The position numbers and the translations under genes are program-made. From DSWT01 sp036845725 (GTDB lineage Bacteria > Chloroflexota > Anaerolineae > B4-G1 > SLSP01): DNA of 64,000 nt. The notes beneath the pieces were generated by a model. That model was given only the letters and a program-made list of their open reading frames with translations. It was not told where the DNA came from and ran no database searches. The DNA is taken from NCBI GenBank assembly GCA_036845725.1, contig DAIUDK010000008.1, positions 1-64,000 of the forward strand. The letters are read 5' to 3'. This document shows positions 1-7,420 of the stretch, one piece after another (positions within the stretch are counted from its first letter, which is position 1; each line of letters starts with the position of its first letter).

Positions 1-1733
1 GGGCTGGCGAGGCTTTGCCCCCGCCGCACATCGGCTACGGGATGATGGTAGCCTTTCCGCCGACCGCCATACCAAAGATAAAGGCGGCGGGCTTCGACTG
101 GTACAAGTATTTCACTCATTGGAACAGAGTCGATCCTGACTACAAGGGTAACTATAACTGGGAAACTGTGGATTGGCGGCTGGATGAGGCTTGCGCCAAT
201 GGCCTGAACCTGCTGCTGCGCGTCGAACGTGATTCCAGCGACTGGACGCCAATCCGGGATTACGAGATGGGCGCCTGGCAGGCGTTCTTCCAGGCGCTCG
301 CGGCGCACATTGCGCAGAAACGCGCCACGTGCGCTACACCCTACCGCGTGGCGCTGGAGATCTGGAATGAACCGAACCTCGACTTCCAGTGGACCGGTCA
401 GCCGCTTGACCCCGCACGATACACGGAGATGGTCAAGCGCGCCTACCATGGCGCGAAGGCCGGCGATCCCACGATTCCTATCGTGGCCGGGAGTCTCGCA
501 CCTACCGGGGGAGATGGCGTCGGTTCGATTAACGACGTGACTTTCCTTGAGGCGATGTATGACAACGAATTGTCGGGTCACTTTGACGTGATCAGCATCC
601 ATAACTACGGCTTTGGTGGTGCTCCAGAAATCGAAGACTGGGGAGGGGGCATTGTCAACTTCCGCCGCGCGGTGGACATCTACGACGTGATGGTCGCGCG
701 CGGCGACGGCGACAAACCTGTGTGGAGCACGGAGTTCGGCTGGTTGCTGGATGCGGCTGAAGAAGGTGTAGACTGCGTCAATGCGTGGAAAGATATGGGC
801 TTTGACTGGCAGAAAGTATCAGCGGTGCAACAGGCCGACTACCTGCAACGCGCGTTCGCCTATGCCGACACCAACTGGCCGTGGATGGGTGTGATGTTTG
901 TGTCCAATCTGGATTTCAGCGTGACGACCTGGTACGCCACATGTGACCCGCTGAACTGGTTTTCCGTCCTGCGACAGGACAGTTCGCCCCGCCTGTCTTA
1001 CACCGCTTTACAGACGATGGAAAAGCGCCCGCGCTCCTGGGTTGCGTCGGGGATGGTCGTCGAGCCGGCAGCGTTCGACTGGTCGGTGCGCCTGCGCGAG
1101 CGGGCGGTCTTCACCGAGACGGTCACAGTCTCAAGCACGGATGCACCTTTCGGCTGGAACGCTGTCACCACGACGCTAGGATTGCCGTTCGCGATAACGC
1201 CCACAACCGGACTCACGGGCGAGCCGTTCCACGTCACTGTGGACGCGCGGGAACTACTGACCGGGACGTATACCGGCGTCATCACCGTCACGTCGGCGGA
1301 TGCGCTGGTTACGCCGCATATGATCTCAGTCCCGTTGACGTTGGAGATTTGGAGTGCGTGGGGGATGGACGTCCGTCCCGCCAGCTTGAGCCGGATGATG
1401 GCGGTTTCAGAAACACGCCCGGTCTCGGCGACCGTTGTGGTGGAAAACACCGGCGATTTCGCGTTCGATTGGATGGTGACGAAAGCGAGCGAAACCTTGA
1501 CGATGACCGTCATCCCCACCAGTTCCACGCAGACGGGCACCACCTTCATCCCTGGCGCGTTCCAGGTCTCCGTTGATCCGCGCGGGTTGCCGGTGGGATT
1601 GTATACCGGCACGCTCACGGTGACGGCGTCGACGACGCAAGTTCCACAGAGTCCGTTTGTGCTGCCGGTGAGCGTCCGTGTTGTGGAGCGGCTGTATAAC
1701 GTGTACATGCCGCTGGTGATGCGGAGGTTTTGA
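1..1733 (+). CDS. Secreted glycoside hydrolase (GH39/GH5-like TIM barrel) with BACON-like repeats, 5' truncated
   Basis: The frame is open to the left edge with no stop, so the N-terminus, including any signal peptide, lies outside the window; a TTG at 15 is only an apparent start. Counting from that codon, a TIM-barrel glycosidase runs to about residue 345, with the acid/base motif EIWNEPN (Glu about 119) and the nucleophile motif VWSTEFGW (Glu about 240), the clan GH-A arrangement. Two immunoglobulin-like BACON-type repeats follow (about 350-450 and 455-555), each ending in a TGTYTGVITVT-like strand. The protein ends in YMPLVMRRF, a tail shared with three other secreted proteins here. It probably cleaves an extracellular polysaccharide; the substrate cannot be read from the sequence. 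Confidence 0.75.
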   Translation, partial: AGEALPPPHIGYGMMVAFPPTAIPKIKAAGFDWYKYFTHWNRVDPDYKGNYNWETVDWRLDEACANGLNLLLRVERDSSDWTPIRDYEMGAWQAFFQALAAHIAQKRATCATPYRVALEIWNEPNLDFQWTGQPLDPARYTEMVKRAYHGAKAGDPTIPIVAGSLAPTGGDGVGSINDVTFLEAMYDNELSGHFDVISIHNYGFGGAPEIEDWGGGIVNFRRAVDIYDVMVARGDGDKPVWSTEFGWLLDAAEEGVDCVNAWKDMGFDWQKVSAVQQADYLQRAFAYADTNWPWMGVMFVSNLDFSVTTWYATCDPLNWFSVLRQDSSPRLSYTALQTMEKRPRSWVASGMVVEPAAFDWSVRLRERAVFTETVTVSSTDAPFGWNAVTTTLGLPFAITPTTGLTGEPFHVTVDARELLTGTYTGVITVTSADALVTPHMISVPLTLEIWSAWGMDVRPASLSRMMAVSETRPVSATVVVENTGDFAFDWMVTKASETLTMTVIPTSSTQTGTTFIPGAFQVSVDPRGLPVGLYTGTLTVTASTTQVPQSPFVLPVSVRVVERLYNVYMPLVMRRF

Positions 1734-1751
1734 TGTAGACAGCAGACGGGG

Positions 1752-2384
1752 CTAGTCTGGCGTTGCCAACATCCCTCTATACAGCAAATCCAGCCCTTCG
1801 TCAATCAGACCGCGCCCGCACGGCAGTGTTGAGTCCGTGGATTCCGTTTCGGCAGTGACGATCTCCAGAACGCACAGGCGGAAGAAGTACATAATCAGCA
1901 AGGCGCCGGCCATTTCGGCGTTGATATCGGGGCGGAAAATGCCCTGCGTCTGTCCCTCGCGGATCAAATCCGCCAGTGCCAATGCCGCCGTGGGCTGATC
2001 GGGAGAGAGATATTCGGGCTTGGGATGCGACATCGCATGGGCAAACATCCGTCGGGCCAGGTGGCGATAGGGTGTTAATTCCTCCCACAGCGTTTGGAAC
2101 AGTATCCGGATGCGTTCATCGGCCGGAGCTTCCGGCGCGGGTGGGGCGGTAAGCAGCGATTGGATGCGGCTGTACAGCAGTTCGCCGAGCAGGATTTCCT
2201 TGCTCTCGAAATAGTTGAAGAACGTCCCCTTGGCGACATCCGCCGCAATGGCGATTTCCTCAACGGTGACGGCGTCGAAGCCTTTGTTGCGAAAAAGGCG
2301 CTCGGCTTCTTCCAGCAAGCGGCGATGGGTACGTTCCTTACGCTGTTCCCAACGGGATGAAGGATGGTGTATATTGTCTGTCAT
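1752..2384 (-). CDS. TetR/AcrR family transcriptional regulator
   Basis: 210 aa. The N-terminal helix-turn-helix spans about residues 17-65: a RKERTHRRLLEEAERLF helix, AVTVEEIAIAADVAKGTFFNYF as the recognition unit, and FESKEILL closing the domain. The C-terminal ligand/dimer domain (about 75-205) is generic, so the inducer is unknown. The gene converges on the glycoside hydrolase upstream and has no co-directional partner close by. Two near-palindromic TGAC-N4-GTCA sites lie between its extended -10 and its start codon, which points to autorepression. Confidence 0.85.
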   Translation of the reverse strand: MTDNIHHPSSRWEQRKERTHRRLLEEAERLFRNKGFDAVTVEEIAIAADVAKGTFFNYFESKEILLGELLYSRIQSLLTAPPAPEAPADERIRILFQTLWEELTPYRHLARRMFAHAMSHPKPEYLSPDQPTAALALADLIREGQTQGIFRPDINAEMAGALLIMYFFRLCVLEIVTAETESTDSTLPCGRGLIDEGLDLLYRGMLATPD

Positions 2385-2387
2385 TAT

Positions 2388-2423
2388 TGACCCTGGTCAT
2401 AGTTGACTCCGGTCATTATACCA
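2388..2423 (-). promoter_or_regulatory. Extended -10 promoter and tandem operator-like sites of the TetR gene
   Basis: Read on the minus strand, an extended -10 (TGGTATAAT, TATAAT at 2420-2415) is followed by two related 12-mers, TGACCGGAGTCA (2415-2404) and TGACCAGGGTCA (2399-2388). Each is a near-palindrome, and their centres are 16 nt apart. No good -35 is visible, as is usual with an extended -10. The sites cover the predicted start of transcription and the leader, the right place for repression by the TetR protein encoded immediately downstream. Confidence 0.6.
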
Positions 2424-2601
2424 TGGAACGGCAAATGCGGGAGCGCGTCATAGGATTATCGCATTTGACTAGTTTTGCCGTCGGTGTGACGTAAAGGTCG
2501 GGGATGAAGGTGGCTTTAGCCGCAATACCTTTCGACTAAAAGTTACTGACAGGGCACAATGCTGTCAAGTTAGGGAGGCGGGTTATCTTGCTGAGATCCT
2601 G
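2424..2601. other. Intergenic stretch between TetR promoter and M20 amidohydrolase 3' end
   Basis: About 180 nt with no credible ORF. A short stem (TGACAG/CTGTCA, 2547-2566) lies downstream of the M20 gene and could help end its transcript, but the following tract is only weakly U-rich on that strand. Nothing else is recognised. Confidence 0.3.
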
Positions 2602-3816
2602 CTATGAATTCGAGACTACGCCAAGGAAATGCAGCAGGATGCGTGTGACCACCCGTACACCGATCACGAGTGCATCCTCGTCCACGTCGAAATCGGACGC
2701 GTGCAGAAGGCTGGCGATGCCCTTTTCGGGATTGGCAATCCCCAACCAGAGCAGTGCACCCGGTACGTGCTCGAGATACAGCGCGAAATCCTCGTGGGCG
2801 TAGGGATACAAGGAGTGAAACTGCCAGACGTTCTCCGTCCCAACGGTGGTTTCGAGTAGTGGCAGCACTTCACGCACGACGGCAGCATCGTTCACCAGCA
2901 GCGGATTGCCGAATGTGGATGTTAAGTCGTAGGTCACGCCAGATTCAGCGGCGATGGCGTCTAACACTGTGCGAATGTGGGTGCGCACGGCATCGCGTGC
3001 TGTGCTGGAAACGAAACTTGCCAGCACCAACAGGCAGTCTGCCAGACCGGGAAAATCCGTCAGCGGCCAGCAGCTCACCAGGATCTTGCGCTCGGAGATC
3101 TCGCCGGCTCGCATCGCGCGCACCAGTGCGTCAAACCCCGTCATGTTGATTGGTGGCGGAGTGATATGTGTGCGCAAGGCTGATGCGGCCCGCGTCGCCA
3201 CCGCCTCGAGATTCTCCGCTGGACCGTGGAAACGCACGATGAATTCTTCCATCCCGGCCAGACATACGCCCATCGCCAGACCGATGGTTCCCACAGGGAT
3301 TGGGAAGGTGTGTAGGGCCAAAACAACTTCTGGCAGAGGCGTGCCTAGGACGTCTTCCGCCAGCATTGCCCGTGCGCCTTCCATGGATTCCTCCGCTGGT
3401 TGGAAGATAAAGCGGACCGTTCCGGCAAGTTCATCGCGCAGCGCCGCGAGCGTTTCGGCTACGCCGAGCGCCACCGTCATGTGGACATCGTGGCCGCAAG
3501 CGTGTTTAACGCCCAGAACCAGCGAGCGGTAGTCCGTCTCCAGTGCATCCTGGGTGGGCAAAGCGTCCATATCGGCACGGTAGGCCACGATGGGGCCGGG
3601 ATGCGCGCCCTGCAACACGCCCACCACGCCGTGGCCGCCTACACCCGTCTGTACAGTAAGGCCCAACTCACCCAACCGGTCGGCGATGACCTGCGCCGTG
3701 CGCTGCTCTTCGCCGGAAAGTTCGGGGTGCACAGTAAAATCGCGCCGCACCCTCACCAACTGTGGACGCAACGCTGCCATGTGTTCCTCTGCACGCGCAT
3801 ATAGCGGGGAATCCAT
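2602..3816 (-). CDS. M20 family metallo-amidohydrolase (N-acyl-amino-acid/carboxypeptidase type)
   Basis: 404 aa from the ATG at 3816. The M20D signatures are present: YRADMDALP near residue 70, HACGHDVHM near residue 105 (metal-binding histidines and aspartate), and the FQPAEESMEGA segment with the catalytic/metal glutamates near residue 140; a dimerisation domain follows. Family members hydrolyse N-acyl amino acids or indole-acetyl conjugates in the cytoplasm with two metal ions; the actual substrate is unknown. A TTG start 24 nt further upstream is possible in frame, but it would fall inside the promoter spacer, so the ATG is preferred. The gene stands alone between TetR and the STAS gene. 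Confidence 0.85.
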   Translation of the reverse strand: MDSPLYARAEEHMAALRPQLVRVRRDFTVHPELSGEEQRTAQVIADRLGELGLTVQTGVGGHGVVGVLQGAHPGPIVAYRADMDALPTQDALETDYRSLVLGVKHACGHDVHMTVALGVAETLAALRDELAGTVRFIFQPAEESMEGARAMLAEDVLGTPLPEVVLALHTFPIPVGTIGLAMGVCLAGMEEFIVRFHGPAENLEAVATRAASALRTHITPPPINMTGFDALVRAMRAGEISERKILVSCWPLTDFPGLADCLLVLASFVSSTARDAVRTHIRTVLDAIAAESGVTYDLTSTFGNPLLVNDAAVVREVLPLLETTVGTENVWQFHSLYPYAHEDFALYLEHVPGALLWLGIANPEKGIASLLHASDFDVDEDALVIGVRVVTRILLHFLGVVSNS

Positions 3817-3823
3817 AATGCGT

Positions 3824-3851
3824 ATTATAGAAATGGGCAAGGGGATGTCAA
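3824..3851 (-). promoter_or_regulatory. Consensus sigma-70 promoter of the M20 gene, leaderless type
   Basis: The minus strand shows a perfect TTGACA (3851-3846), a 16-nt spacer and a perfect TATAAT (3829-3824), followed by only 7 nt before the ATG at 3816. Transcription would begin at or next to the A of the start codon, so the mRNA should have no 5' UTR and no Shine-Dalgarno site. None is visible. Confidence 0.8.
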
Positions 3852-3888
3852 CTACTGCGGGGAAACAAACAGTGAACTATCGCCGGAG

Positions 3889-4269
3889 CTAAACCGCTTC
3901 CGGCGATAGTTCCAGATTGACGAGGGCGTCTTCCAACGTCTCGGTGATTTCGAAAAGCGTATCCAACCGCATCATTTCGTAAAACACGCGGATCGGATTG
4001 CCGACCGGACAGACCAGATAGACGCTGCCGCCGACCTCCTGCGTGCGCTTAAGAAGGTGCAGCAAGGGATAGTCGCCATCCGCATCTACCACCCGCACCC
4101 CGGTCAGATCGACGATGAAGTGTATCGCCCCCTCGGCCACAAGCTGATTCAACTGTGCCATCAAAGACGGTGCGTTGAAAATGTCCATTCGCTCGCCCAC
4201 GGTCACAATCGCGAAGTCCTGCAATGTTTCCACGGAGGCAATCGTCATTTCTGATTCCATTCTATACAT
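3889..4269 (-). CDS. STAS-domain protein (anti-sigma-factor-antagonist-like) lacking the phospho-serine
   Basis: 126 aa, a single STAS domain of the SpoIIAA type. The start at 4269 is chosen because GAGAGG sits 6 nt upstream; the frame is open further but has no better site. The usual D-S-S-G phosphorylation loop reads DADG (residues 62-65), so the serine modified by anti-sigma kinases is replaced by Ala/Asp. The protein should therefore not be switched by phosphorylation, or may mimic a fixed state. A degenerate receiver gene lies 121 nt upstream on the same strand, and the two are probably co-transcribed. No sigma factor or RsbW-like kinase is nearby. Confidence 0.75.
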   Translation of the reverse strand: MYRMESEMTIASVETLQDFAIVTVGERMDIFNAPSLMAQLNQLVAEGAIHFIVDLTGVRVVDADGDYPLLHLLKRTQEVGGSVYLVCPVGNPIRVFYEMMRLDTLFEITETLEDALVNLELSPEAV

Positions 4270-4390
4270 TGGCGGCCTCTCATTCCCTATTTCCATCCAT
4301 ACCGGGAATAAAGGAACGGAAAGGAAATATGTTTCCCACCTTTCTGCCGATTGCACGGCTGGGTAGGGAAAATAAACATCCTCGTGTCCC

Positions 4391-4771
4391 TCATCCAGTT
4401 CTATTGCCGTTGAGTATGTGTTTGACAGCACTTTGCAACCCCTCTACCGTGATTGGCGGTACCAGACAAGTATTCGCGCCGGCATCGAGCGCCTGCCGGC
4501 TCACCTTTTGATCCCCATCCAGGGCCAGCATCAGCACAGGCACTGTTTGATACTTCGTATCCGCGCGTAACCGCTGCACCAGCGTCGCGCCATCCATTTC
4601 CGGCAGCGCGAAGTTCGCAACCACCAACTCCACGCCGATAATGTCATCCAGCAATCCCAGGGCTTCGTCGACGCGCCCAGTTGTGATGACTGTGTGCCCG
4701 TCGAGTTGCAGCAAATCGCGCAACGCCGGTCGCATCAGTGGACTCCCTTCGATGACTACAATAAGTGCCAT
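4391..4771 (-). CDS. Stand-alone degenerate receiver (pseudo-REC) domain protein
   Basis: 126 aa from an ATG preceded by GAGGAG. The fold pattern is that of CheY-like receivers (LIVVIEGSPLMR, ELVVANFALPEMDG, VPVLMLAL, AGANTCLVPPI), but the residues needed for phosphotransfer are lost: the phospho-acceptor Asp is Asn53 (in VANFALP), the conserved Thr/Ser is Ala83, and the conserved Lys before the final Pro is Pro105. Only one acidic residue remains at the metal site. It has no output domain. Family knowledge says such receivers act through phosphorylation-independent protein contacts. The STAS gene downstream is the obvious candidate partner. Confidence 0.75.
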   Translation of the reverse strand: MALIVVIEGSPLMRPALRDLLQLDGHTVITTGRVDEALGLLDDIIGVELVVANFALPEMDGATLVQRLRADTKYQTVPVLMLALDGDQKVSRQALDAGANTCLVPPITVEGLQSAVKHILNGNRTG

Positions 4772-4831
4772 TCGTTCACTCCTCAATTTCTCACGATCAG
4801 ACCACAAAAGTCTTCGCCGTTACTTGGTCGC

Positions 4832-4859
4832 TTGACTAACGTAGGCTCAGACATAAACT
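4832..4859 (+). promoter_or_regulatory. Putative promoter of the alpha/beta hydrolase gene
   Basis: TTGACT (4832-4837), a 16-nt spacer and TAAACT (4854-4859) on the plus strand, about 100 nt upstream of the start at 4960. It lies in the divergent gap between the receiver gene and the hydrolase. No clear minus-strand promoter was found in the same gap. Confidence 0.45.
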
Positions 4860-4959
4860 GGCTTTATGACTATCTAAATCCTAACACAGATTGGGTGAAT
4901 GGCGGTTAAAGTCATGTTTCAGGATGGTTACCGCGCGGCACCCTGATCAGGAGGCATTG

Positions 4960-6363
4960 ATGCGGTTTCTCGAAGCTGGCAGCGTGCTACTTGCGTTAGC
5001 TTTGCTTGTGGTGACATGGGTTATGGCGCTACGCAAACAGCGTGTGTTGGGTGTCGCTTTGGCCGGGATGGGTGGATTTTGTCTCATCATCCACCTGCTT
5101 TTCGAGGGATACCGGTGGCAGATGCTGCCCATCTATGCTGCGAGTGTAGGACTGGCGGCCACCACGCTGCGCGCGCATCGCAATGCGGAGAAACGGCCTA
5201 TACGCGCGGGACTGATTTTGGCCCTAGCGGGCTTGATCCTCGGCACGGCGCTTTTGCTCCTACTGCCCGTGCCGCGCTTCCCAAAGCCCGATGGGCCGTA
5301 TCCCATCGGCACCGTCAGCTACCATTGGATCGACGCCAGCCGTGCGGAGACCTACGGTGACACGCCCGGCGGCCCGCGCGAGATGATGGCACAGGTATGG
5401 TATCCCGCTGAGTCGAGTGGCGGGCGGCCTGAGCGGTGGCTGGCCGGCGGCATCACAGTGAGCCGGGCGATGGCGGCATGGAGCCGCTTCCCGCGCTTCC
5501 TCATCGACCAGACTGCGCTGGCGTACACGCACACCTACGCGGGTGCACCCCTCTCTGATCACCAGGCCATCTACCCGGTGATCGTGTACGTGCACGGCTG
5601 GGGCGGCTTCCGCAACATCAACCCGGACCAGATCGAGGCGTTGGTGTCCCACGGCTACGTCGTCGTCAGCGCCGATCACACTTACGGCGCGCTGCTCACC
5701 GTCTTCCCCGATGGACGGCTCGCGCCCAACGATCGCCGCGCGTTGAGTGGCGACGGCAGCGCAGAGGGCGACATCCGCGCTTCCACCGCCTTGGTGCGAA
5801 CCTACGCCGCCGACGCGCGTTTTGTCCTCGATCAGGTGACGCAGCTCAACGCTGCCGACCCCGCCGGGCGCTTCACCGGCAGGCTGGATGTCGAGCACGT
5901 GGGGCTGTTCGGCCATTCGACCGGCGGCGGCGCGGTCGTGCTGCTGTGCGCGGAAGACCCACGCTGCCAGGCCGCCCTGGGGATGGACACCTGGATCGAG
6001 CGTGTGGCGGATGACGTCATTGCGCGGGGATTGACGCAGCCTTTGCTGATGGTGAACAGCGAAGCGTGGACCAACGGCGGCAACAACTACACCCGCCAGC
6101 GCCAACTGTACGACGCCATGCAGAACACAGCGTACTTCCTGAGCATCGACGGCACAACGCACTACGACTTCGTCGCCGTACCCGCGATCTCACCGTTAGC
6201 GTCGGTTCTCGGCGTCAAGGGGCCACTCCCGGCGCGGCGCGTTATGGAGATCAACAACACCTACCTGGTTGCCTTCTTCGACAAGCATCTGCGTGGGGAG
6301 ACAGTACCCCTGCTCGACGGCTCCTCCCCCACCTACCCCGAAGTGCAATTCGAGAGGCGCTAA
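4960..6363 (+). CDS. Membrane-anchored alpha/beta hydrolase (PAF-acetylhydrolase/dienelactone-hydrolase-like)
   Basis: 467 aa; the ATG at 4960 has AGGAGG 5 nt upstream and is preferred over an earlier in-frame ATG at 4891. Three or four hydrophobic segments occupy about residues 1-105. The catalytic domain follows, with the oxyanion region VIVYVHGWGG (about 207-216), the nucleophile elbow GHSTGGG (Ser about 312), and a late His in TTHYDF. The architecture resembles platelet-activating-factor acetylhydrolase II relatives, Ser esterases acting on short acyl esters at the membrane. The active domain probably faces outward, but topology was not computed. The 3' end meets the ChbG-like gene tail to tail over a hairpin. 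Confidence 0.75.
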   Translation: MRFLEAGSVLLALALLVVTWVMALRKQRVLGVALAGMGGFCLIIHLLFEGYRWQMLPIYAASVGLAATTLRAHRNAEKRPIRAGLILALAGLILGTALLLLLPVPRFPKPDGPYPIGTVSYHWIDASRAETYGDTPGGPREMMAQVWYPAESSGGRPERWLAGGITVSRAMAAWSRFPRFLIDQTALAYTHTYAGAPLSDHQAIYPVIVYVHGWGGFRNINPDQIEALVSHGYVVVSADHTYGALLTVFPDGRLAPNDRRALSGDGSAEGDIRASTALVRTYAADARFVLDQVTQLNAADPAGRFTGRLDVEHVGLFGHSTGGGAVVLLCAEDPRCQAALGMDTWIERVADDVIARGLTQPLLMVNSEAWTNGGNNYTRQRQLYDAMQNTAYFLSIDGTTHYDFVAVPAISPLASVLGVKGPLPARRVMEINNTYLVAFFDKHLRGETVPLLDGSSPTYPEVQFERR

Positions 6364-6368
6364 CCCAA

Positions 6369-6399
6369 CCTTGCGAAAGGTCTCTTTCCCTTCGCAAGG
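6369..6399. terminator. Hairpin between convergent genes
   Basis: CCTTGCGAA (6369-6377) pairs with TTCGCAAGG (6391-6399), with a partial inner AGG/CCC extension. It lies between the stop of the hydrolase (6363) and that of the ChbG-like gene (6411). It lacks a strong U tract on either strand, so terminator function is only probable. Confidence 0.45.
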
Positions 6400-6410
6400 C
6401 TCCAGCCGTA

Positions 6411-7322
6411 TTACAACGCCTGCCGCAGCATATCGCGTAGCACCCGCCAGCCGATCACGTGGACGCCCGCATCGCGGAACGTGGCACGCAGGCGCTCGTC
6501 GCAGAACGTGCGATACTCGGCATCGCGTACCTGCCAGCCTTCGGAGATAATCGCCCGCAGCTCCGGCGTATCCACCGAGGGGTGAATGATGAGATACGTC
6601 AGGCCCGGCGGCAACTGCATGAGAAACTGCTGTGTGCGCGCAACGTGATCCTCACCCGGCACATACGGCACGAACGTGACATTATCCACCATCGGCAAGC
6701 CCATCGCTGTCAATGCCTCGATATGGCGCGCCAGCCCCGCCGCCGTTTCAGGCGTGAACCCCATCCCCATCGCCAGGATGCCGGCCTCGTCCTTGCGCAC
6801 CAGCATTGGCGGGACGCGATACTGCACCGCCGTTTGCACGTAGCTTTCGAGGAATTTGGGATCGAAGACCGTGCCCATATGCGTGTCGATGTGCGTCACG
6901 TCGATGCCCGCTTTCACGGCACGCTCGACTTGCGCCTGGATTTCACAGCGCACAGCCTCCGGCGTCGCATGCGCCTGCACTTCCTCTGAGGTGTACGGGA
7001 AATAGCCGGCATCATCCAGCAGGCCAGATGCCGGATCGCGTGTCGAAATCGGCCCCCAACGGTAGCCGTTGCACCACTCGCTCGTCAGCGTGATGTGGAC
7101 GCCCATATCGACCTTGTCGGGGTGCGTGCGGCAGAATTCCGCCGTCGCCGGGAACCAGGGACACGGGACCATCGTCGAAGCGGCGGAAATCAGCCCAACC
7201 TCGACCAGATCGGCGTAGGCCGCCAGCGACGCCTGGCACATTCCGATGTCGTCGGTGTGGATAATTACTGCGCGATCATCATCTGCCAGACCAAGCTGTT
7301 TGAGTATCGGATTTGGTTTCAT
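6411..7322 (-). CDS. ChbG/HpnK (YdjC) family carbohydrate deacetylase
   Basis: 303 aa; ATG at 7322 with GGAGG 8 nt upstream (an overlapping TTG start is one codon earlier). The YdjC fold signatures are clear: VIIHTDDIGMC with the catalytic/metal Asp pair near residue 25, MGVHITLTSEW near 95, and HIDTHMGT near 155. Members deacetylate N-acetylated saccharides such as chitooligosaccharides, using a divalent metal. Its length is normal. It heads a minus-strand series of loosely spaced genes; repeat B1 lies just upstream, which could separate it from the next gene's transcript. Confidence 0.85.
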   Translation of the reverse strand: MKPNPILKQLGLADDDRAVIIHTDDIGMCQASLAAYADLVEVGLISAASTMVPCPWFPATAEFCRTHPDKVDMGVHITLTSEWCNGYRWGPISTRDPASGLLDDAGYFPYTSEEVQAHATPEAVRCEIQAQVERAVKAGIDVTHIDTHMGTVFDPKFLESYVQTAVQYRVPPMLVRKDEAGILAMGMGFTPETAAGLARHIEALTAMGLPMVDNVTFVPYVPGEDHVARTQQFLMQLPPGLTYLIIHPSVDTPELRAIISEGWQVRDAEYRTFCDERLRATFRDAGVHVIGWRVLRDMLRQAL

Positions 7323-7348
7323 CAAATTAGCCTCCTTCAGGAGAATGG

Positions 7349-7420
7349 AACCACAAATCTACACGAATCCTCACGTATTAAAAATATTAGCTTCGTGCAA
7401 ATTCGTGAAGATTTGTGGTT
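7349..7420. repeat. Repeat family B, copy B1 (ACCACRAATCT inverted repeat)
   Basis: A 72-nt imperfect inverted repeat with perfect 12-nt outer arms AACCACAAATCT / AGATTTGTGGTT, inner arms CACGAAT / ATTCGTG, and an A/T-rich centre. Similar elements occur at 13318, 23559, 35187, 51695, 56708 and 61333. It lies between the ChbG-like and AlkZ-related genes. Confidence 0.8.

Noticed and set aside
3817..3840. TTG start for the M20 gene at 3840
   Set aside because: It would place the start codon within the spacer of a perfect promoter; the ATG at 3816 fits the transcription start.
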